A stretch of 38,372 bases of DNA from Dehalococcoidales bacterium (GTDB lineage Bacteria; Chloroflexota; Dehalococcoidia; Dehalococcoidales; BS750m-G39), in NCBI GenBank assembly GCA_016783245.1, contig JADHWY010000006.1, positions 1 to 38,372 on the forward strand, read 5' to 3'. A model generated the notes under the pieces. It was not told where the DNA came from, ran no database searches, and saw only the letters and a list, made by a program, of their open reading frames with translations. Positions 33,375 to 38,372 of the stretch are shown here, piece after piece. How positions within the stretch are numbered: the first letter of the stretch is position 1; the number at the start of each line of letters is the position of its first letter. The position numbers were made by a program, and so were the translations under genes.

Positions 33375-34385
33375 CTATTCTTGAATAATTACCCTCGCCT
33401 GTTCTCTCTGCTTTACCACTTCACCAACAACCTTAGCTTCAGGTAATGCTTTGGTGAGCTGGTTGACATCGCCTGATGAGCAAATAACTACCATGCCGAT
33501 GCCCATATTAAACACACGATACATCTCGTTTCGGTCAACATTACCCCGCTGCTGAATGAGCTGGAAAATAGGGAGCACTGTCCATGCCTGGCCATGAAAT
33601 TGCGCCGCCATACCCTGAGGTAAAATTCGGGGCACATTATCAATTAAGCCACCGCCGGTGATATGTGCCATACCCTTAATAACCGGCAGCAGTGGCTTCA
33701 ACTGATGATAATAGCAGCGGTGAGGCTCCAGAAGCTCCTCACCCAGGGTTCGACCTAGCTCAGGGTAATAAGTATGTAATACAGATTGGGTAACACCAAA
33801 GAGCTTGCGCACCAGAGAATAACCGTTGGTATGCAGTCCGCTGGAGGGTAAGCCGATAATGGCATCACCGATGCCTATCGCCTTCCCCATGATAATCTTT
33901 TCTTTCTCCACCACCCCGATTATAAAGCCTACCAGGTCATAATCCTCCCCGGCATATAGCCCAGGCATCTCTGCCGTCTCACCACCAATAAGGGCACAGC
34001 CAACCTCGCGGCAGGCCTGAGCCAGCCCCTGAGCGATAGCCTCCACCCGCTCTGGCATCAGCTTGCCCATAGCAATGTAGTCCAAAAAGAAGAGCGGCTC
34101 AGCACCACAGGTAAGTATGTCATTAACGCAGTGATTGACGATGTCAATACCAACAGTATCATGCTTGGCTAAAGCAGAGGCAATCTTCAGCTTAGTGCCT
34201 ACCCCGTCAACGCTGGACACCAGGACTGGATGCTTAAACCCCTCAAACTCAAAAAGTCCGCCAAAGAAACCCAAGCCAGTCAAGACTTCAGGACCAACGG
34301 TTGAACGGGCATGCTTACTTATCAGCTCCTTGGCTTTAGCCGCAGCATCAATATTAACACCGGCCGCAGCATAGGTATCTTTAAT
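33375..34385 (-). CDS. purM: Phosphoribosylformylglycinamidine cyclo-ligase (AIR synthetase), probable AUU start
   Basis: Makes AIR from FGAM with ATP. It shows KDTYAAAGVNIDAAAKA at the N-terminus, LVSSVDGVGTKLKIA, VNHCVNDILTCGAEPLFFLDYIA, and GGETAEMPGLY. The ORF track opens with an implausible 34-residue leader (MACGGTFGGGCW..) that overlaps the upstream membrane gene. The family N-terminus begins at the codon before KDTY, which is ATT at 34385. AGGAGG lies exactly 7 nt upstream of it, the same ribosome site seen for purH and the membrane gene. No ATG, GTG or TTG with a ribosome site exists at that position. I therefore place the start at an AUU. GTG at residue 26 of the ORF is the fallback, but it lacks a ribosome site. 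Confidence 0.93.
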   Translation of the reverse strand: MKDTYAAAGVNIDAAAKAKELISKHARSTVGPEVLTGLGFFGGLFEFEGFKHPVLVSSVDGVGTKLKIASALAKHDTVGIDIVNHCVNDILTCGAEPLFFLDYIAMGKLMPERVEAIAQGLAQACREVGCALIGGETAEMPGLYAGEDYDLVGFIIGVVEKEKIIMGKAIGIGDAIIGLPSSGLHTNGYSLVRKLFGVTQSVLHTYYPELGRTLGEELLEPHRCYYHQLKPLLPVIKGMAHITGGGLIDNVPRILPQGMAAQFHGQAWTVLPIFQLIQQRGNVDRNEMYRVFNMGIGMVVICSSGDVNQLTKALPEAKVVGEVVKQREQARVIIQE

Positions 34386-34432
34386 CTGCTCGCCTCCTGT
34401 AGTAGCAATCACTTTTGCTAAAAACAGCGTAA

Positions 34433-34633
34433 TTACTCTCTTGCTCTTCGACCAGCAGCCGCCGCCAAAGGTGCCACCGCAAGCCAAAGGGTGATAGTTA
34501 TCAACATAGCCATGGGATAGCCTATTTTTTCTATACCGAAGTCTGGAGCAATAACACCCCAGAGAAGCATTGTAATGAAAGAACTCAAAAAGAAGCCGGG
34601 TATAGCCGCCAGTATTGTAAAGTAACCTATCAT
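34433..34633 (-). CDS. Small two-helix membrane protein in the purine operon
   Basis: 66 aa with two hydrophobic segments (about residues 3-27 and 38-58) and a basic GRRARE tail, which would place both ends on the same side, probably the cytoplasm. AAGGAGG stands five bases before the ATG, so it is a real gene. It lies between purF and purM on the same strand. I do not recognise a family and assign no function. Operon membership suggests either a purine-linked accessory protein or simple hitch-hiking. Confidence 0.7.
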   Translation of the reverse strand: MIGYFTILAAIPGFFLSSFITMLLWGVIAPDFGIEKIGYPMAMLITITLWLAVAPLAAAAGRRARE

Positions 34634-34779
34634 ATCAGCCTCCTTATATTGATATCGGAGCAGTTAGCTCCCAGCTATTAATAATGGTGAGTTTAATCAT
34701 ATCACTTCGGGCAGCCCAGTTGCAATCACAGGAGGAGAAGGAGAGTCTATCTCAATAGGTGTCAAAAAGGTGCTTCAGC
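34634..34779. other. Gap between purF and the small membrane gene
   Basis: 146 nt. It contains a GGAGC-AGTTA-GCTCC hairpin at 34657-34671 and the AAGGAGG of the membrane gene next to its start. No promoter or ORF that I can support, so read-through from purF is assumed. Confidence 0.4.
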
Positions 34780-36201
34780 TCAGCGCTGCTTTATGCCAAA
34801 GGGGCCTTGGTAATCAGACGACATATCCTCCAGTGCCAACTTATCCATCTCAAGCTGCACTGGTATAGGGTAGTCGCCAGTGAAGCAAGCCATGCAGAAA
34901 ATGTCCTTGGGCAAACCCACAGCTTCAACCAGCCCGTCGATGCTCAAATAGCCCAGTGAGTCAGCCCCGATAAAATCTCTAACCTCAGGTATAGTTTTTT
35001 GAGCAGCGATTAGCTCCCAGCGGGTAGCCATATCTACGCCGAAGAAGCAGGGATAGCGAATAGGCGGGGCACAGATACGCATATGCACCTCCCTAGCCCC
35101 TGCCCTTTTCAACAGCTTCACTACTTGAGGGGTAGTAGTACCACGGACAATGCTATCGTCAATCACCACCATTCGCTTGCCATCCAACATCTGGGGCAGG
35201 GGGTTAAATTTCAGCTTAACACCAAGGTCCCTAATTCGCTGGTCAGGCTCAATAAAGGTTCGCCCAACATAGCGATTCTTGAGCAATCCTTCACATAGGG
35301 GGATATCTGAGCTACTAGAATAACCGATGCCAGCAGCGGTAGCTGAATCAGGCACTCCCATAACCAAATCGGCATCCACCGGGTGCTCCTGAGCCAGCCC
35401 CGCTCCCATGGCCTGCCGTGCTGGGTAAAGCAGTCGACCATTAATCACCGAATCAGGGCGGGCAAAGTAGATATACTCAAAGATACATAGCGCCCTTCTG
35501 CCTACCTCTTCCCGATAACTATCAACACCATTCTTAGTGATAGAAACTATCTCACCAGGCTCAATCTCCCTGATAAAGCTGGCTCCAATATGGTCAAGGG
35601 CGCAACTCTCCGAGGCTATAACCCAACCGCCATTAATAGTCCCCAGACATAACGGGCGTACACCAAAGGGGTCGCGAACTCCATACAAAGTATGGTTGGT
35701 CATGAGTGTTAGAGAATACGCCCCCTGAAGCCGATGCATAGCATACCTTATCTTGTCTGCCCAGCGTTTCTCAGGGGAAGAGAGGATAAGGTTAGCGATA
35801 ACCTCGGTATCCGTGGAGGTATAGAATGTATAGCCCTGGTCAGAGAGTTCTTGAGACAGGTGCTCAGCATTAACAATATTCCCATTATGGGCTATAGCGA
35901 TAGAATTTGAACCCTTACCCACCACCATAGGTTGGGTATTGGTTACCCGGCTGGAGCCTCTGGTGGAATAGCGATTATGACCGATGGCAATATCACCGCC
36001 GAGACGACTTAGCGAGTCCTCGGTAAATACCTGGGATACTAACCCCATCTTGGCATAAACCTGGAGCTTCCTACCATTGGTGGTAGCAATACCGGCGCTC
36101 TCTTGACCACGGTGCTGAAGAGCAAATAAAGCAAAAAAGGTAAGTCGAGCTACATCCTCGTCGGGGGCATAAACTCCAAAAACGCCGCAACTCTCGTGCA
36201 A
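34780..36201 (-). CDS. purF: Amidophosphoribosyltransferase
   Basis: The committed PRPP-to-phosphoribosylamine step. The N-terminal glutaminase nucleophile follows a four-residue propeptide (MHES-CGVFG), and HRGQESAGIAT and GHNRYSTRG follow. The PRTase motif VVIDDSIVRGTTT lies near 350. Cysteines in RYPCFFGVD and DIFCMACFTGDYP, with one in RRALCIFEY, fit the Fe-S-containing Bacillus-type enzyme, which is oxygen-labile. The start is a TTG with an AGAGGTAGG site. It is the first gene of the operon, behind a promoter at 36286-36315 and a strong leader hairpin. 473 aa is normal. Confidence 0.96.
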   Translation of the reverse strand: MHESCGVFGVYAPDEDVARLTFFALFALQHRGQESAGIATTNGRKLQVYAKMGLVSQVFTEDSLSRLGGDIAIGHNRYSTRGSSRVTNTQPMVVGKGSNSIAIAHNGNIVNAEHLSQELSDQGYTFYTSTDTEVIANLILSSPEKRWADKIRYAMHRLQGAYSLTLMTNHTLYGVRDPFGVRPLCLGTINGGWVIASESCALDHIGASFIREIEPGEIVSITKNGVDSYREEVGRRALCIFEYIYFARPDSVINGRLLYPARQAMGAGLAQEHPVDADLVMGVPDSATAAGIGYSSSSDIPLCEGLLKNRYVGRTFIEPDQRIRDLGVKLKFNPLPQMLDGKRMVVIDDSIVRGTTTPQVVKLLKRAGAREVHMRICAPPIRYPCFFGVDMATRWELIAAQKTIPEVRDFIGADSLGYLSIDGLVEAVGLPKDIFCMACFTGDYPIPVQLEMDKLALEDMSSDYQGPFGIKQR

Positions 36202-36223
36202 GTTTGCCTACCTCTCAATAGGT

Positions 36224-36252
36224 GCCCAGAAAAATCTAAGATTTTTCTGGGC
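36224..36252. repeat. Perfect 14-bp inverted repeat in the purF leader
   Basis: GCCCAGAAAAATCT and AGATTTTTCTGGGC around a single A. An outer CTCAA / TTGAG pair extends the fold toward the purF ribosome site. It lacks a terminal U-run. It could end the upstream hydrolase transcript, act in the purF 5' leader, or be a palindromic protein site. Confidence 0.65.
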
Positions 36253-36285
36253 TTGAGTTCACCCTAACTAGCCCTACTATATTAA

Positions 36286-36315
36286 ATTATAAACCATTTT
36301 CTATTCGCAGGTCAA
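36286..36315 (-). promoter_or_regulatory. Sigma70-like promoter of the purF operon
   Basis: On the minus strand TTGACC, an 18-nt spacer and TATAAT. The -35 overlaps the stop codon of the upstream hydrolase gene. The resulting leader of about 75-80 nt contains the perfect hairpin. Confidence 0.7.
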
Positions 36316-37085
36316 TTTATAAAACCTATCCTGGCATGAGATTTCAGCCAGTCTAAAACTATAGCCATCGCCCTATCATTCTGCCGTAGTCGGTGCCCTG
36401 CTCCATCCACTATGATGAGCTGCTTAGGCTCGCCTGCCCGAGCATATAGCTTATAGGCATGACTGACCTCGACAGTTTCATCCTCGCTGCCATGCACCAG
36501 CAATAAAGGTCTGGGAGCAATTCCAGCCACATAATCGATAGGGTTAACCAGCTTGAAACCACCAAGCCACTCTTCGGCAGAATGAGGAAAATCATCATCC
36601 CTGATGGCACCAATGCTGCGAAAGTGGTCGATGAGAGACTGTGGCTCATCAACCTGCGTAAAGAAGGTAAACTCTGCCGGGCCGGCACAGCTCACCACAG
36701 ATGATACCCTTTTATCCTGCGATGCCACATATACTGAAACGGCTGCCCCACCGCTAAAGCCAAGCAGTGACAGACGAGACTTATCCACCTCAGGCAAGGT
36801 GCCTAAATAATCAATGGCTGCCTTCAGGTCTCTGGTCCAGCCCAAAATATCCAGGTTCCCGCCGCTATCCCCAGTCCCCCTGAAGTTAAAAATCAATACA
36901 GCAAAGCCCTGACGACAAATCTGCTCCGCCGACATCGCATAGCCTCTATCATTGGGAGCTGGAATGCCAGCCGGGATACCATGACAAACACAAACAGTAG
37001 GATATGGCATCTTGCCAGCGGGCAGGTAAAACTGACCAACAATATTCAAGCCATCTACTTCCAGAGTAACAACCTTAGTGCGCAT
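36312..37085 (-). CDS. Alpha/beta hydrolase (dienelactone-hydrolase/BAAT-like serine esterase)
   Basis: 257 aa, single domain, no signal peptide. CVCHGIPAG forms the oxyanion area near 32-40, FNFRGTGDSGG follows, the nucleophile elbow is LLGFSGG (S111), the acid is probably in GSEDETVE near 204, and the histidine is in GAGHRLR near 230. The catalytic triad is therefore complete; the substrate is unknown. It follows tlyA by 3 nt, so the two are co-transcribed. Confidence 0.88.
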   Translation of the reverse strand: MRTKVVTLEVDGLNIVGQFYLPAGKMPYPTVCVCHGIPAGIPAPNDRGYAMSAEQICRQGFAVLIFNFRGTGDSGGNLDILGWTRDLKAAIDYLGTLPEVDKSRLSLLGFSGGAAVSVYVASQDKRVSSVVSCAGPAEFTFFTQVDEPQSLIDHFRSIGAIRDDDFPHSAEEWLGGFKLVNPIDYVAGIAPRPLLLVHGSEDETVEVSHAYKLYARAGEPKQLIIVDGAGHRLRQNDRAMAIVLDWLKSHARIGFIN

Positions 37086-37088
37086 GAG

Positions 37089-37814
37089 CTATGTCAACCT
37101 CAATAGGGCAAAAAACTCCCTATTCCCGGAAGCACCAAGGATAGGTGAAGCCACCAGTCCCCCCAACCTGAAGCCATGGTCTATCATCCAGGCAATAAAC
37201 CGCCCTAGAACCCTGGCATGCACCTGAGGCTGCTTGACTATACCCCCCTTACCCACCTCATCCCGTCTTGCCTCAAACTGCGGTTTGATGAGTACCAATA
37301 AATAACCACTATCCTTCAACAACTGAGCTACAGAGGGTATCACCTTCTCCACCGAGATAAAGGACAAATCCATAGTAGCCAAATCTACCTTTTCTGTCAG
37401 AGAGATAGGATAGCGGGCATTCACCCGCTCCATAACCACCACCCGCCTATCCTGCCTCAAGCGGTAGTCTAGCTGGCCATAGCCCACATCTATGGCATAA
37501 ACCCGGCTTGCCCCCCGCTTGAGCAGGCAATCGGTAAAGCCACCGGTTGAGGCACCAATATCAGCCACCACCTTAGAGGAGACATCAAGCTGAAATTTAT
37601 CCAGGGCATAGTCAAGCTTGAGCCCACCACGACCGACAAAAGGAGGCGGCTCAAGAAGGGTAATTGCCACCTCCTCAGCAACCAGAGTTCCAGGCTTAAT
37701 AGCAGCTTTCCCATTTACCACCACCTCCCCCGCCATAATTAAAGCCTGTGCCTTAGCCCGGCTCTCCACCAGTCCTCTATCCACCAGTAAGCTATCAATC
37801 CTACGCTTTGCCAA
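37089..37814 (-). CDS. tlyA: TlyA family rRNA 2'-O-methyltransferase (S4 + FtsJ domains)
   Basis: 241 aa. An N-terminal S4 RNA-binding domain (RRIDSLLVDRGLVESRAKAQALIMAGEVVVNG) is followed by PPFVGRGGLKLDYAL and an FtsJ-type methyltransferase with the SAM loop VADIGASTGGFTDCLL near 81-96, then VYAIDVGYGQLDYRLR and ATMDLSFISVEKVIP. Family members methylate 16S/23S rRNA at C1409/C1920 and affect capreomycin susceptibility; some were called hemolysins. It has its own promoter upstream. Confidence 0.92.
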   Translation of the reverse strand: MAKRRIDSLLVDRGLVESRAKAQALIMAGEVVVNGKAAIKPGTLVAEEVAITLLEPPPFVGRGGLKLDYALDKFQLDVSSKVVADIGASTGGFTDCLLKRGASRVYAIDVGYGQLDYRLRQDRRVVVMERVNARYPISLTEKVDLATMDLSFISVEKVIPSVAQLLKDSGYLLVLIKPQFEARRDEVGKGGIVKQPQVHARVLGRFIAWMIDHGFRLGGLVASPILGASGNREFFALLRLT

Positions 37815-37864
37815 TTATTAACCACCCGCCAACGATTCCCTCTTCACGCTCATTCGGCATCGTT

Positions 37865-37893
37865 ATAATAGCAATGATGCTCAGTGAAAGCAA
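37865..37893 (-). promoter_or_regulatory. Sigma70-like promoter of tlyA-hydrolase
   Basis: On the minus strand TTGCTT, a 17-nt spacer and TATTAT, about 50 nt before the tlyA start. The divergent remainder of the gap also has a GTCTAT / ATAGAC hairpin (37911-37930); no clear plus-strand promoter was seen. Confidence 0.6.
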
Positions 37894-37975
37894 AAACTCC
37901 CAATGCTTGAGTCTATTGCTCACTATAGACATCGTCATCCTTTATTTAGTAATATTACCAGTAAGGTAAAATAAA

Positions 37976-38372
37976 TTGTACGATATTATCAAGAAAGAAT
38001 TCGTTAAACTGATAAACGAGAACGGACTCCAAGGAGAGAAGGTCATAATTCGGGCAACCCCCCTCTCCCCCCAGCAGGCTATTGGCAACCCGGAGGACAA
38101 GGACTACCCGCTGGTTACAGGTGTCGAGCGCCTGATGCAGGCTGAGTTCAGAGATTCCCTGGGGCAAGCATTCACTGACATGTATGGTGACTTTAGCGGC
38201 AGGCTATCTGATATTGTAGAAATGGATTTGAAAAACAATTTCAAGAGAGCCATATTTATCTCCAGCCTCAATGCAGTAATGAGGCATCTAGGACTAATAA
38301 CCAAGACAATACACTGCAGGAATAACCAGCCCAGAGAGTGTAGCTATGAACTGGTAAGGTATATAGAGGAAA
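37976..38372 (+). CDS. DUF4213/DUF364-like protein, 5' part cut by window edge
   Basis: Not in the ORF track because the stop is outside. From the TTG at 37976, with TAAGG upstream, 132 codons are open. The pattern AIGNPEDKDYPLVTGVERLMQAEF, then GQAFTDMYGDF and KRAIFISSLNAVMRHLGL, is like the N-terminal DUF4213 domain of putative heavy-metal-chelating DUF364 proteins. The downstream Rossmann-like half is not visible. The role in the cell is unknown; relatives often sit beside metal or cofactor genes, none of which is seen here. Confidence 0.65.
   Translation, partial: MYDIIKKEFVKLINENGLQGEKVIIRATPLSPQQAIGNPEDKDYPLVTGVERLMQAEFRDSLGQAFTDMYGDFSGRLSDIVEMDLKNNFKRAIFISSLNAVMRHLGLITKTIHCRNNQPRECSYELVRYIEE

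Noticed and set aside
34433-34487. N-terminal extension of purM (MACGGTFGGGCW..)
   Set aside because: It overlaps the membrane-protein gene, has no ribosome site and is unlike any purM N-terminus.
36224-36252. Intrinsic terminator of the hydrolase gene
   Set aside because: The stem is perfect, but no U-run follows on the minus strand and the purF promoter lies upstream of it, so I list it as an inverted repeat only.

Overview
The window looks like core chromosome of a Dehalococcoidia-type Chloroflexota bacterium. This is inferred from the gene content and protein flavour: a split acyl-CoA dehydratase activase set, a DnaD/DnaI primosome beside dnaB, archaeal-like nicotinate phosphoribosyltransferase, DUF72/XRE and DUF2851 genes, and frequent TTG starts. 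I ran no database search, so the taxon is an inference. There are no transposase, phage or CRISPR genes. No tRNA or rRNA was recognised.

Layout. (1) 1-3910, minus: rpsO-pnp-dapB-asd from one sigma70-like promoter; asd runs off the left edge. (2) 4145-10635, plus: a tight seven-gene run of M20 amidohydrolase, two dehydratase-activase-related proteins, an HgdC-type Fe-S ATPase, plsX, trxA and trxB. (3) 10685-14881, plus: rplI (with a repetitive Lys/Glu tail), dnaB, dnaD-like, dnaI/dnaC-like and an HNH nuclease. (4) 14885-18047, minus: lysA-holB-ricT. (5) 18317-21754: M16 peptidase (plus) convergent with CIRCE-controlled groES-groEL (minus), with a shared terminator between them. (6) 21883-22571: a small regulatory and repeat-rich island with an XRE regulator, three equally built 16-bp operators, a DUF72 gene remnant and two inverted-repeat elements. 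(7) 22572-30157: DUF2851 convergent with tsaD, then a plus-strand run of CNNM/CorC protein, DUF2344, STE24-like M48 protease, histidine phosphatase and tilS. (8) 30268-36315, minus: purF, a small membrane protein, purM, purH and a nicotinamidase/nicotinate phosphoribosyltransferase fusion. (9) 36312-37893, minus: tlyA and an alpha/beta hydrolase; then a plus-strand DUF4213/DUF364-like gene cut by the right edge.

How the genes work together. asd, dapB and lysA belong to the diaminopimelate/lysine route. dnaB, dnaD and dnaI form a replicative-helicase loading set. purF, purM and purH make IMP, and the linked NAD-salvage fusion also consumes PRPP. trxA/trxB form a complete thioredoxin pair that may serve the neighbouring Fe-S activase, although that link is only positional.

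The most interesting signals are: the XRE regulator with operators placed at identical phase inside two sigma70 promoters; a probable AUU start codon for purM; the fused NAD-salvage enzyme; the split activase operon; a decayed tandem duplication at the dnaB/dnaD junction; and three genes whose promoters predict leaderless mRNAs.
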